A stretch of DNA of 64,000 nt from Jannaschia pohangensis (GTDB lineage Bacteria > Pseudomonadota > Alphaproteobacteria > Rhodobacterales > Rhodobacteraceae), in contig NZ_FORA01000001.1 of the NCBI RefSeq assembly GCF_900113875.1, positions 1 through 64,000 of the forward strand, in the 5' to 3' direction. Under the pieces are notes generated by a model. The model searched no databases and had not been told where the DNA came from. It saw only the letters and a list, made by a program, of their open reading frames with translations. The number at the start of each line of letters is the position of its first letter. Position 1 is the first letter of the stretch. The position numbers were made by a program, and so were the translations under genes. Below are positions 55,543-63,904 of this stretch, piece after piece.

Positions 55543-58251
55543 ATGTTCCGCAGTTCCATCACCCGCCATCCCATACCTTTCGACACGTCAGCCGGGCAGT
55601 CCGCCGTGGACGAAACCGCGCCGCCTGCGTCGGTCGTCGACCTTGTGGCCGGTGCCGCCGGGTGCAGCCCCTATCTCACGGGTCTGATGCGGCGCGAAAA
55701 GGAATGGCTGCCATTCCTTTGGGAGACTTCGCCCGAGGCTGTTCTGGAAAGCATCCTGAACGATATCAAAGCAATCGACGGCGACCCCATGGCCCCCTTG
55801 CGTCAGGCCAAGCGCCGCGCCGCCCTGCTGATCGGTTTGGCGGAACTGGGGGGTGTCTGGCCGGTCATGCGGGCCACGGCGGCTTTGACCGACTTCGCGG
55901 ATGCGGCGCTTTCCAAATGTCTGACATTTGGAGTGGCGCGCCACGCCAAGGGGCCGGTGACAGGCGACGGCGGCCTCTTCGCGGTCGCCATGGGCAAGAT
56001 GGGCGCGCATGAGCTGAACTATTCCAGCGACATCGACATCGTATTGCTTTTCGATGAAACCCGTTATGCGTCAGACGATTACGGGACGGCGCGTGCGATC
56101 CTGCTCAAGGCGGCGCGCACCGCGATGGCGCAAATGTCTGACATTACATCGGACGGCTATGTCTTTCGCACCGATCTGCGGCTGCGCCCCGATCCCGGCT
56201 CCACCCCCATCGTCCTGTCAACCGAAGCGGCCGAGCGGTACTACGAGGCCATGGGTCGCACATGGGAGCGGGCCGCCTGGATCAAGGCGCGGGCTGCTGC
56301 GGGGGCCACGCAGGCGGGAGAGGCGTTCATCGACCGGCTCAGCCCCTTCGTCTGGCGACGGCACCTCGATTTCGCCGTGGTCGAAGAGGCGCATGACATG
56401 CGGCGCCGCATCCGAGACCACAAGGGACTGGCAGGCGATTGGGACATTCCGGGCCATGATGTGAAACTGGGTCAGGGCGGCATCCGGGAGATCGAATTCC
56501 TCGCCCAGACGCAGCAGATCATCGCAGGCGGACGCGATCCGTCGCTCCGGGTGCGCGGCACCTTGCCCGCGCTCGATGCGCTGGTCGCGGCGGGTTGGGT
56601 CAAGCCGCGCGACAGGGAAATCCTCGCGCGGGAATACTGCTATCTGCGTCGTGTGGAGCATTGCGTCCAGATGGTGCAGGACGCCCAGACGCACCGCCTG
56701 CCGCGCGATGAAGACGGGTTGCGGCGTCTGGCCTGTTTCATGGGCGAGGGGGATGCCAAGGCGTTCGTCGCCGACCTGCGCGACCGGATGCGCGCCGTCG
56801 AGGCGATCACCGAGCCGTCGTTCCGGCCGCGCGGCGTCGTCGGGCCGGAGCAGACGATCGAAGGGGCCGACGCGGTCACCGAGCGCTGGATGACCTATCC
56901 GGCGCTGCGATCCGACCGGGCGCGCGTCATCTTCCGGCGGATCGGGCCGAAATTGCTCGGCTCGCTTGCCGGGGCCGTCAAGCCGACCGAGGCGCTCGCA
57001 GCCTTCGACGGGTTTCTGCGGGGCCTGCCCGCGGGGGTGCAGGTCTTTTCGCTGTTCGAAGCCAACCCGAAGCTGGTGGCGTTGTTGGCCGATATCTGCG
57101 CCACGGCCCCTGATCTGGCGCGCCATCTGGCGGGCAATGCGGGCGTTCTGGATGCGGTGATCGACGGCTCTTTCCTGTCCGACCTGCCGGAGCAATGGAC
57201 GCCGCCTGACCTTCCGCCCGAGTTCGAGACCGGGCTGGATGCTCTGCGCCTTTGGCACCGGGAGGCGCATTTCCGGATCGGGGTTCATTTGCTGCGCAGC
57301 CTTGCCACACCGGACGCCGCCGCCCGCGCCTATGCCCGGCTCGCCGAGGCGACGCTGGCCGCCTGCTGGACCCTGGCCGAGGGCGAGACGGCGCGCCGCT
57401 ATGGCCGGGTCGCGGGCCTGCGGCTGGCGGGGCTTGGCATGGGGTCGCTCGGCGCGGGGCGGCTGACGGCGCGGTCCGATCTGGATCTGGTTGTTCTGCA
57501 TGACGGGGGCGAAGGTCAATCGGACGGCAAGCGGGCCATCGGTGCGGGCCAATGGGCGGCGAAATTCACGCAGGTGCTGATCACGGCGCTGACGGCACCC
57601 ACGGGGGCCGGGCGGCTCTATGAGGTGGATATGCGCCTGCGCCCGTCCGGGCGACAGGGTCCGGTGGCCACGCCCTTGTCGGGGTTTCGCAGCTATCAGG
57701 AAACGGAGGCCTGGGCCTGGGAACACATGGCCCTGACCCGCGCGCGGGCCGTGGTCGGCGACCCGGAGCTTTGTCGCTCCACCGAGCAGGTGCGCGCCGA
57801 CATCTTGCGCGCGTCGCGCTTTGATCGCAGCGCGGTGCTGGAGGCGCTGACCGACATGCGCGCGCGTCTGCTAGAGGCGGGGCGGACCGGCGAGGGATTG
57901 GCCGTCAAGGCGGGGCCCGGTCGGATGCAGGACATCGAACTTGCGGCCCAAGCCAACGCCCTGATCTCGGGCGCGGCCCCGCGCGACCTTGCGGCGCAGC
58001 TTGGGGGCGGGGGCTGGCTTCCGCAGGATGCCTGCGCGCGATTGAAACGGACGCACGATCTGCTATCGCAGGTGCAGCAGGTGCTTCGGCTTCTGGCACC
58101 CGGCGACCCGCCGACCGACCTTGGCGCAGGGGGCGAGGCCTTTCTGGCGCGGGTGATCGGCCAGCCCGATGCGGCCGCGGTCGAAGATGCCTGCGACACG
58201 GCCGCCGAAGACGCGCGGCGTGCCATAGACGACAACCTGGAGGAGGCCTGA
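55543..58251 (+). CDS. glnE: Bifunctional glutamine synthetase adenylyltransferase/adenylyl-removing enzyme
   Basis: A 902-residue protein that attaches and removes AMP on glutamine synthetase in response to PII. The N-terminal adenylyl-removing domain has HELNYSSDIDIVLLFDE near residue 160; the C-terminal adenylyltransferase domain has MGSLGAGRLTARSDLDLVVLHDG near 635. A regulatory linker lies between. Two copies of a palindromic motif lie inside the coding region at 55912 and 56131. The stop overlaps the next small gene by one base. Confidence 0.95.
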   Translation: MFRSSITRHPIPFDTSAGQSAVDETAPPASVVDLVAGAAGCSPYLTGLMRREKEWLPFLWETSPEAVLESILNDIKAIDGDPMAPLRQAKRRAALLIGLAELGGVWPVMRATAALTDFADAALSKCLTFGVARHAKGPVTGDGGLFAVAMGKMGAHELNYSSDIDIVLLFDETRYASDDYGTARAILLKAARTAMAQMSDITSDGYVFRTDLRLRPDPGSTPIVLSTEAAERYYEAMGRTWERAAWIKARAAAGATQAGEAFIDRLSPFVWRRHLDFAVVEEAHDMRRRIRDHKGLAGDWDIPGHDVKLGQGGIREIEFLAQTQQIIAGGRDPSLRVRGTLPALDALVAAGWVKPRDREILAREYCYLRRVEHCVQMVQDAQTHRLPRDEDGLRRLACFMGEGDAKAFVADLRDRMRAVEAITEPSFRPRGVVGPEQTIEGADAVTERWMTYPALRSDRARVIFRRIGPKLLGSLAGAVKPTEALAAFDGFLRGLPAGVQVFSLFEANPKLVALLADICATAPDLARHLAGNAGVLDAVIDGSFLSDLPEQWTPPDLPPEFETGLDALRLWHREAHFRIGVHLLRSLATPDAAARAYARLAEATLAACWTLAEGETARRYGRVAGLRLAGLGMGSLGAGRLTARSDLDLVVLHDGGEGQSDGKRAIGAGQWAAKFTQVLITALTAPTGAGRLYEVDMRLRPSGRQGPVATPLSGFRSYQETEAWAWEHMALTRARAVVGDPELCRSTEQVRADILRASRFDRSAVLEALTDMRARLLEAGRTGEGLAVKAGPGRMQDIELAAQANALISGAAPRDLAAQLGGGGWLPQDACARLKRTHDLLSQVQQVLRLLAPGDPPTDLGAGGEAFLARVIGQPDAAAVEDACDTAAEDARRAIDDNLEEA
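55912..55932. repeat. Intragenic palindrome TCCAAATGTC-T-GACATTTGGA
   Basis: Ten-base arms around a single T in glnE (codons Ser-Lys-Cys-Leu-Thr-Phe-Gly). It shares the 17-base core with the site in the sulfotransferase gene. Confidence 0.8.
56131..56145. repeat. Partial copy CAAATGTCTGACATT
   Basis: Fifteen of the 17 core bases, 217 bases after the first glnE copy and in another reading frame (Gln-Met-Ser-Asp-Ile). The last two bases of the arm are lost. Confidence 0.7.
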
Positions 58252-58520
58252 TGGCCAAGGAAGGACAGGGTCCAGACGACCCCAAGGCCCTGATCGCGGA
58301 AGCCTACCGCATCGAAGGCATCACCGAGGCCGAATGCCGGATCATCTTCCTCGACTGGGCGCTCAGCCTGCCGGGCGACGTTATCGCGACCATTCCGCGT
58401 GTGATGGAGGGCAAGCCCGAGGATCATCCGATGACCTCTGTTCTGCGCGACGGGCTGGTGCGTCCGGCCCGCACAGGTCGGCGCGGCGGCTGGTCCGCGC
58501 GCCATCCCGACGGCGACTGA
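58251..58520 (+). CDS. Small conserved protein coupled to glnE
   Basis: An 89-residue acidic-helical protein beginning at ATG 58251, which shares one base with the glnE stop. Recognisable segments are IAEAYRIEGITEAECRIIFLDWALSLP and a C-terminal basic RPARTGRRGGWSARH. Resemblance to short Rhodobacteraceae hypothetical proteins is likely, but I know no function. Coupling to glnE suggests nitrogen-related co-expression only. Confidence 0.65.
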   Translation: MAKEGQGPDDPKALIAEAYRIEGITEAECRIIFLDWALSLPGDVIATIPRVMEGKPEDHPMTSVLRDGLVRPARTGRRGGWSARHPDGD

Positions 58521-58522
58521 CC

Positions 58523-59518
58523 TCAGGCGTGGGTGCCCCGCTCGCGGTAGGGGGTCGTGCCGTAATGCGCGCGGTAGCATTTCGAGAAATGCGAGGGCGA
58601 GGAAAAGCCGCAGGCCAGTGCCACGTTGATGATCGACATATCCGTCTGCATCAACAGGTTGCGCGCCCGGGCCAGACGCAATTCCATGTAGTACCGCTTG
58701 GGACTGCGGTCGAGGTAGCGGCGGAACAGGCGTTCCAGCTGCCGCGTGGACATGCCGACCTGTTCGGCCAGGGTCGCGGGGCTGACCGGGTCTTCGATGG
58801 CCTGCTCCATCTCGCGAATGACCTGCGCCAGACGCGGATGCCGCACGCCGATGCGCGTCGGGATCGACAGGCGCTGCGTGTCCTGGTCGGTGCGGATCGA
58901 CGAATAGATCAGCTGATCGGCCACCAGGGCCGCCAGATCCTCGCCGAAATCGCGGGCGATGAGATGCAGCATCAGGTCGATGGAGGCGGTGCCCCCGGCG
59001 GTGGTGATGCGCTTGCTGTCGACGGTGAAGATCGCCTTGGTCAGGGTGATGTCGGGGAAATCCTCGGCAAAGCCATCCTGGTTTTCCCAATGGATCGTGG
59101 CCTTTCGCCCGTCCAGCAACCCGCTTGACGCCAGCGCCCAGGCCGCCGTGCAGAGGCCCCCGATGACGCCGCCCTTGCGGGCCTCGCGGCGCAGCCAGGT
59201 CTTGACGCGAGGGGTCGTGGCGCGTGCCACATCGACGCCGCCCACCAGAATGATCGTCTCGTCCCGTCCGATCTCGCCCAGATCGCCGTCCAGCTGGATC
59301 GCCACCCCCGAGGAGCAGCGCTTGACCGCCCCGCCTTCGCCGATGACCCGCCATTCATACAGCGTCTGGCCCGACATCCGGTTGGCCAGGCGCAGCGCGT
59401 CGATGGCGCTGGAAAAGCACATAAGGGTGAAGTTATCGAGCAGGACGAAAACGTAGCTGCGTCGTCGATCCGATGCCGACGCTGGTGCGGACGTCTGCCC
59501 TTTTTGGGTCTGACTCAT
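58523..59518 (-). CDS. GlxA-family AraC transcriptional regulator
   Basis: A 331-residue regulator. Residues 20-190 are a DJ-1/PfpI-like domain with the nucleophile-type elbow GGLCTAAWALAS. Residues 230-325 carry two AraC helix-turn-helix units (MSTRQLERLFRRYLDRSPKRYYMEL; IINVALACGFSSPSHFSKCYR). The layout matches GbdR/CdhR regulators of choline, betaine or carnitine use, so control of quaternary amine catabolism is plausible. It is convergent with the small glnE partner and divergent from the DAHP synthase gene. Confidence 0.87.
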   Translation of the reverse strand: MSQTQKGQTSAPASASDRRRSYVFVLLDNFTLMCFSSAIDALRLANRMSGQTLYEWRVIGEGGAVKRCSSGVAIQLDGDLGEIGRDETIILVGGVDVARATTPRVKTWLRREARKGGVIGGLCTAAWALASSGLLDGRKATIHWENQDGFAEDFPDITLTKAIFTVDSKRITTAGGTASIDLMLHLIARDFGEDLAALVADQLIYSSIRTDQDTQRLSIPTRIGVRHPRLAQVIREMEQAIEDPVSPATLAEQVGMSTRQLERLFRRYLDRSPKRYYMELRLARARNLLMQTDMSIINVALACGFSSPSHFSKCYRAHYGTTPYRERGTHA

Positions 59519-59538
59519 GCGGCTATTCCCTGGAAGGC

Positions 59539-59571
59539 GCGATATCGCCCTTCGAATCCCCTATAAAGGGC
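59539..59571. promoter_or_regulatory. Dyads in the glxA-DAHP synthase promoter gap
   Basis: GCGATATCGC palindrome at 59539-59548 is followed by GCCCTT (59547) and AAGGGC (59566-59571) arms. They lie 20-50 bases upstream of the regulator start, so autoregulation is possible. Evidence is symmetry only. Confidence 0.35.
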
Positions 59572-59671
59572 AAATCCCAACTTTTGTCCCGGATCAAGCC
59601 CATCGGCCGTTTGCGGCGGCACTTCGGATGCGCTAGGGCAAAACCTCACATGATCGCCGGAGGATATTGTC

Positions 59672-61036
59672 ATGGCGTGGTCAAAGACCGACTGGAGAGC
59701 GAAACCCCGGGTGCAGATGCCCGATTACCTTGATGCCGAGGCGCTGGCCACGGTGGAGGCAAAGCTGTCGCGCTATCCGGTGCTGGTCTTTGCGGGTGAG
59801 ACGCGGACGCTGAAATCCGAACTGGCCGCCGCCGGCCGGGGCGACGCCTTCCTGTTGCAGGGCGGCGATTGCGCCGAAAGCTTTGCCGAATTCTCTTCCG
59901 ACACGATCCGCGACACCTTCAAGGTGATGCTGCAGATGGCCATGGTCCTGACCTATGGCGCCAAGGTGCCCGTGGTGAAGGTGGGCCGGATGGCCGGGCA
60001 ATTCGCCAAGCCACGCTCGGCCCCGACCGAGGTGAAGGATGGCGTCGAGCTGCCGTCCTACCGTGGCGACATCATCAACGAGCTGGATTTCACCCCCGAG
60101 TCGCGCATCCCCAATGCCGCCAAGATGCTGGAGGCCTATACCCAGTCGGCGGCGACGCTGAACCTGCTGCGCGCCTTTTCCAAGGGCGGCTTTGCCGACA
60201 TCCACAAGGTGCATCAGTGGACCCTGGGCTTTGCGCGCGGCGAGCGGGCGGAGCAGTACCGCGACATGGCGAACCGCATTCAGGATTCGCTCGACTTCAT
60301 GGCCGCCGCGGGCCTCACCTCCGAGACGAATGCCGAACTGGCGACCGTCGATTTCTATACCTCGCACGAGGCGCTCCTTCTTGAGTACGAAGAGGCGCTC
60401 TGCCGTCAGGACAGCCTGACCGGCGACTGGCTGGCGGGATCGGGTCACATGATCTGGATCGGCGACCGCACGCGGCAGCCGGACGGCGCGCATGTCGAAT
60501 TCTGCCAGGGCGTCATCAACCCCATCGGTCTGAAATGCGGCCCGACCACCACCGCCGAAGACCTGAAGGTGCTGATCGACAAGCTGAACCCCAAGAACGA
60601 GATGGGTCGCCTGACCCTCATCGCGCGCTTCGGGGCGGGGCAGGTAGGCGACCACCTTCCGCGCCTGATCAAGGCGGTTCGGGAGATGGACGCCAATGTC
60701 GTCTGGACCTGCGACGCGATGCACGGCAACACCATCAAGTCCTCCACCGGCTACAAGACGCGACCCTTCGAAAGCGTGCTGCGCGAAGTGCAGGAGTTCT
60801 TTGCCATCCACCGCGCCGAAGGCACCGTCCCCGGCGGTGTCCATTTCGAGATGACGGGCAAGGATGTAACCGAATGCACCGGCGGCGTGCGCGCCGTCAC
60901 GGACGAGGATCTGTCGGATCGCTATCACACCGCCTGCGATCCGCGCCTGAACGCGTCGCAATCGCTGGAGTTGGCCTTCCTCGTGGCCGAAGAGCTTTCG
61001 GGCCTGCGCAAGGAGCGGGCGCGCGCCGCATCCTGA
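59672..61036 (+). CDS. Class II 3-deoxy-7-phosphoheptulonate synthase
   Basis: A 454-residue class II (plant-type) DAHP synthase, the first step of the shikimate pathway. It starts [19 protein letters not shown]. Metal and substrate motifs are [14 protein letters not shown] near residue 60, [34 protein letters not shown], and [15 protein letters not shown] 59672 is preceded by CGGAGG. An intrinsic terminator follows. Confidence 0.95.
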   Translation: MAWSKTDWRAKPRVQMPDYLDAEALATVEAKLSRYPVLVFAGETRTLKSELAAAGRGDAFLLQGGDCAESFAEFSSDTIRDTFKVMLQMAMVLTYGAKVPVVKVGRMAGQFAKPRSAPTEVKDGVELPSYRGDIINELDFTPESRIPNAAKMLEAYTQSAATLNLLRAFSKGGFADIHKVHQWTLGFARGERAEQYRDMANRIQDSLDFMAAAGLTSETNAELATVDFYTSHEALLLEYEEALCRQDSLTGDWLAGSGHMIWIGDRTRQPDGAHVEFCQGVINPIGLKCGPTTTAEDLKVLIDKLNPKNEMGRLTLIARFGAGQVGDHLPRLIKAVREMDANVVWTCDAMHGNTIKSSTGYKTRPFESVLREVQEFFAIHRAEGTVPGGVHFEMTGKDVTECTGGVRAVTDEDLSDRYHTACDPRLNASQSLELAFLVAEELSGLRKERARAAS

Positions 61037-61063
61037 CGCAAAAGCCACAGGTTGATAATCATG

Positions 61064-61094
61064 CGGCCCGTCGGACTTCCCGGCGGGCCGTTTT
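61064..61094 (+). terminator. Intrinsic terminator after DAHP synthase
   Basis: CGGCCCG and CGGGCCG arms around a 13-base loop, followed by TTTT. It separates the aromatic gene from the rtcB-prfH leader. Confidence 0.85.
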
Positions 61095-61145
61095 CCGCTT
61101 ATCTGGCCGATCCACGCAACCCGCAGCCATGAAGGAGGGGACAAC

Positions 61146-61187
61146 ATGACAGTACATCAGATCCTTTCCAGCGCGGGTCGCAGCTAG
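61146..61187 (+). CDS. 13-residue leader ORF before rtcB2
   Basis: ATG 61146 reads MTVHQILSSAGRS then TAG. AAGGAGG at 61132-61138 is seven bases upstream, one of the strongest ribosome binding sites in the window, while rtcB itself has a poor one. The stop is the first base-pair of a hairpin (GGGGC-ACAG-GCCCC, 61187-61200). It is too short for a typical protein, so a regulatory leader is the likeliest role. Confidence 0.55.
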   Translation: MTVHQILSSAGRS

Positions 61188-61220
61188 GGGCACAGGCCCC
61201 GTACCCAATACTTGCGATCC
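61175..61220 (+). promoter_or_regulatory. Folded leader region upstream of rtcB2
   Basis: GGGTCGCA (61175-61182) can pair with TGCGATCC (61213-61220) around the inner GGGGC/GCCCC hairpin. A ribosome on the leader ORF would open the outer stem. The layout suits translation-dependent control of rtcB2-prfH. Confidence 0.45.
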
Positions 61221-61271
61221 GTCGACGCGGCCCTGACCCGGCCGTATCCGAAGACATGAAAGATCGTATCG

Positions 61272-62390
61272 ATGGGCAATTCCCCAATCGGAACCGGCGG
61301 CGACGTAGCGCAGCTGTCCAAATTCTATCGCGCGGGCACCTGGATCGAGGGCCGCGCCGAAGACCAATTGACCGAAGTCGCGGGCTGGCCGGGCATGTCC
61401 CGCATCGCGGCCTTCCCCGACCTGCACCCCGGGCGCTTTGGCCCCGTGGGGGCGGCGTTTCTGGCGGACCGTCTGTGGCCGCAGCTTGTCGGGCCGGACA
61501 TCGGCTGCGGCATGGCGCTGTTCGCGCTGGACCTGCCGGGGCGCAAGCTGAACCTGGACCGCGCGGCACGGCGCCTGCGCATGCTCGAAGGGCCGGATGA
61601 CGGGGCCGACGCGGCCCTGGCGGCGGCGGACATCCCCGACCTCACCGCCATGGGCCTTGGCACCATCGGCGGCGGCAACCACTTCTGCGAGGTGCAGGAG
61701 GTGGCCGAGGTCGCACCGGGTGCACCGCTGGCCACCGGCGACCTCTGCCTGCTGGTTCATTCCGGCAGCCGGTCACAGGGCGCGGGCATCTTTGCCGCGC
61801 TTCAGGGGGAATGGGGCGCGGGCTTCGCCCCGGACAGCGATGCGGGCCGGGCCTATCTTGCGCGGCACGACGCGGCGGTCCGGTGGGCGCGCCTGAACCG
61901 GGCCCGGATCGCCGACCGCGCGGCCCAGGCCCTGCGGTGCCAAGCGACGCTGATCTGCGACACCTCGCACAACCACCTGCGCGAGACGGACAACGGCTGG
62001 CTCCACTGCAAGGGCGCGGCCGAGGCGGATCGCGGTCTGGCCCCCCTGGCCGGGTCCCGCGACGCGGCTTCCTACCTGCTGGCGGTGACAGGCCGCGACC
62101 CCGACGCGCTTGGCGCGCTCAGCCATGGGGCCGGGCGGCGCTATGACCGGGCCGCGATGCACGGGCGGATGCGCGAGGGGCGGGCCGATCTGGCGGCGAT
62201 GACGCGCAATGCCCTGGGCGGGCGGGTCATCTGCGAGGATCGCGCCCTCCAGGTCGAGGAATCGGGTCGCGCCTACAAGAATGCGGCGGCGGTGGTGGCC
62301 GACCTGGCGGCGTTCGACCTGGCGCATCCGCTGGCGACATTGGTGCCACGCATCACCTTCAAGACCGCCCGGACAGGGGGCGAGGCATGA
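61272..62390 (+). CDS. rtcB2: RNA ligase RtcB2 (PrfH-associated)
   Basis: A 372-residue RtcB, shorter than RtcB1. It joins RNA 3'-phosphate or 2',3'-cyclic phosphate ends to 5'-OH using GTP and Mn. Motifs include FPDLHPGRFGPVGAAF, VGPDIGCGMALF (Cys and Asp metal ligands), GTIGGGNHFCEVQE, LVHSGSRSQG, DTSHNHLRE and the guanylylated His in ALSHGAGRRYDR. Overlap with prfH by ATGA identifies it as the RtcB2 branch, reported to repair rRNA cleaved in the decoding centre. Start is ATG 61272; the binding site is weak. Confidence 0.9.
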   Translation: MGNSPIGTGGDVAQLSKFYRAGTWIEGRAEDQLTEVAGWPGMSRIAAFPDLHPGRFGPVGAAFLADRLWPQLVGPDIGCGMALFALDLPGRKLNLDRAARRLRMLEGPDDGADAALAAADIPDLTAMGLGTIGGGNHFCEVQEVAEVAPGAPLATGDLCLLVHSGSRSQGAGIFAALQGEWGAGFAPDSDAGRAYLARHDAAVRWARLNRARIADRAAQALRCQATLICDTSHNHLRETDNGWLHCKGAAEADRGLAPLAGSRDAASYLLAVTGRDPDALGALSHGAGRRYDRAAMHGRMREGRADLAAMTRNALGGRVICEDRALQVEESGRAYKNAAAVVADLAAFDLAHPLATLVPRITFKTARTGGEA

Positions 62391-63016
62391 GCATCGCGAC
62401 GCTTCTGGTCAGCGCGGGCAATGGTCCCGCCGAATGCCGCATGGCAGTCGGATACCTCATCCCCGTGATCGAAGCGGCGGCATCGGCGTCGGGTCTGGCC
62501 ATGGACGTCGCGGCGCGCGCGGCACCCCATGGTCCGTCGTCGGCCATCCTGACGCTCACCGGGGCGGGGGCCGAGCCCTTTGCCCGCAACTGGACCGGGC
62601 CGGTGCTCTGGCAATGCCCCAGTCCGCTGCGCCCGGCCTATCGGCGCAAAAGCTGGTTCGTTCAGGTCTTCGCCCTGCCACACGGACCTTCTCAGGTTCG
62701 CATCGATCCGGCAGAGGTGCAGATGCAGGCCATGCGCGCTTCCGGCCCCGGCGGGCAACACGTGAACAAGACCGACAGCGCGATCCGGGCCCGCTGGCGT
62801 GATCCGGGCGGGCAGGAGTATGTGGTCGTCGTCCGGGGCAGCCGGTCGCAGCATCAGAACCGCAAGGCCGCGCTCGACCGTCTGGCGGCGCTGGTCACCG
62901 CCGATCTGACCGAGGCCGAGGCCTCGCGTCAGGGTCGGGCGCACCGCCTCCATCAATCGGTGCAGCGCGGTGCGGCGCAGAGGACGTTCAGCGGGCCGGA
63001 CTTCCGGCCCGCATGA
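62387..63016 (+). CDS. prfH: Peptide chain release factor homologue PrfH
   Basis: A 209-residue release-factor homologue lacking the codon-recognition domain 2/4 layout of RF1/RF2 but keeping the peptidyl hydrolase domain: ASGPGGQHVNKTDSAIRARW near residue 113 with GGQ, then SRSQHQNRKAALDRLAALV. The basic C-terminal tail can enter the ribosome. The PrfH-RtcB2 pair is reported to free ribosomes with cleaved 16S rRNA so that RtcB2 can ligate them. It overlaps rtcB2. Confidence 0.92.
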   Translation: MSIATLLVSAGNGPAECRMAVGYLIPVIEAAASASGLAMDVAARAAPHGPSSAILTLTGAGAEPFARNWTGPVLWQCPSPLRPAYRRKSWFVQVFALPHGPSQVRIDPAEVQMQAMRASGPGGQHVNKTDSAIRARWRDPGGQEYVVVVRGSRSQHQNRKAALDRLAALVTADLTEAEASRQGRAHRLHQSVQRGAAQRTFSGPDFRPA

Positions 63017-63019
63017 CGG

Positions 63020-63709
63020 TCATTTCACCACGCGCAACCATGGAACGGACGAGGGACGCGCCTGAAACGGCGTCTGACCCTCGGCCAGCCCAAGGGCCGA
63101 AATCTCGACCGGCAGATGGTGATCGGTCAGCCGCCGCTGCGGCCCCGCGCCATTCCGCGCCCCGGCCAGCGGCACAAGTGTCGCGTTGGTCAGGCTGAAC
63201 CTGCGCGGCGTGTCGCGCACCATGCGGTCGGTCACCATCACGGTCAGCGCCTTGGTCGGCTGCCCCGCCGCATCCAGCAGCGGCAGGACGAGCATGCGCC
63301 CCGTCACGATCCCTTCCTTGCCATCGGAAATCAGGTCCAGTTCCAGCGATGCGGGCGTATCGAACACCTGTTCGATCTGGTCCACCACGCGGGTGCGGTC
63401 GGCCACGTCGAAAAAGGCCCGGATCGGCAGGCCGCGCACATCCATCCCCATCAGGTCGTGCATGACATGGCCGCCGAGACGGACGCGCACCGTGCCGTGC
63501 CGGACCTGATCCAGGATCATCGCGTGCCCCAGGATCAGCCGCATCGCATGCGGGTCGAGTGCTGCGCGACGCGGAAGGTCCGACCCCTCCCGAAGCGAGG
63601 TCCAATAGCGCCAGGCCTCCTCCAGCAGGGGGGATTTGCGCATCATGCGCAGGCCCGTCAGATCGCCGAACTGGGCAGAATTGCCCCCGGTATTTTCAAA
63701 ATTCATCAT
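63020..63709 (-). CDS. PAS-domain protein (PAS_5 type)
   Basis: A 229-residue cytoplasmic protein with one PAS_5 domain (MRKSPLLEEAWRYWTSLREGSDLPRRAALDP, then RLGGHVMHDLMGMDVRGLPIRAFF). Such proteins are frequent in Rhodobacteraceae; a role in cell-cycle or surface control, as for MopJ in Caulobacter, is possible but unproven. Start 63709 has GGTGGG upstream; ATG 63706 is equal. It converges with prfH. Confidence 0.8.
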   Translation of the reverse strand: MMNFENTGGNSAQFGDLTGLRMMRKSPLLEEAWRYWTSLREGSDLPRRAALDPHAMRLILGHAMILDQVRHGTVRVRLGGHVMHDLMGMDVRGLPIRAFFDVADRTRVVDQIEQVFDTPASLELDLISDGKEGIVTGRMLVLPLLDAAGQPTKALTVMVTDRMVRDTPRRFSLTNATLVPLAGARNGAGPQRRLTDHHLPVEISALGLAEGQTPFQARPSSVPWLRVVK

Positions 63710-63735
63710 ACCCACCGTTCCAATGTTCCTTGGTC

Positions 63736-63777
63736 TTGGCCGCATCTTCGCCATGTCCGGGACGAAAATGCGGCCAA
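63736..63777. promoter_or_regulatory. Long inverted repeat upstream of the PAS gene
   Basis: TTGGCCGCATCTTCG (63736) pairs with CGAAAATGCGGCCAA (63763-63777) with one mismatch, leaving a 12-base loop. It lies 27 bases before the PAS gene start on the minus strand, in the leader or promoter. It could be an operator, an RNA switch or a terminator. Confidence 0.6.
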
Positions 63778-63904
63778 CGCCACCACCCAAAGGCAGAAAT
63801 AAGGCAAGCTGCCTCAAAATGCTCGCATTTCCTTCACCTTTGGTTAATCGGTTCACGCACCACGAAGACTTGCCGCCGGGTCCGCCGCCGCGCTAGGCCG
63901 GGGT

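Noticed and set aside
61104-61117. Sigma-54 promoter before rtcB2 (TGGC...GC)
   Set aside because: The spacing between GG and GC is nine bases, not ten, and the TTGC element is missing.
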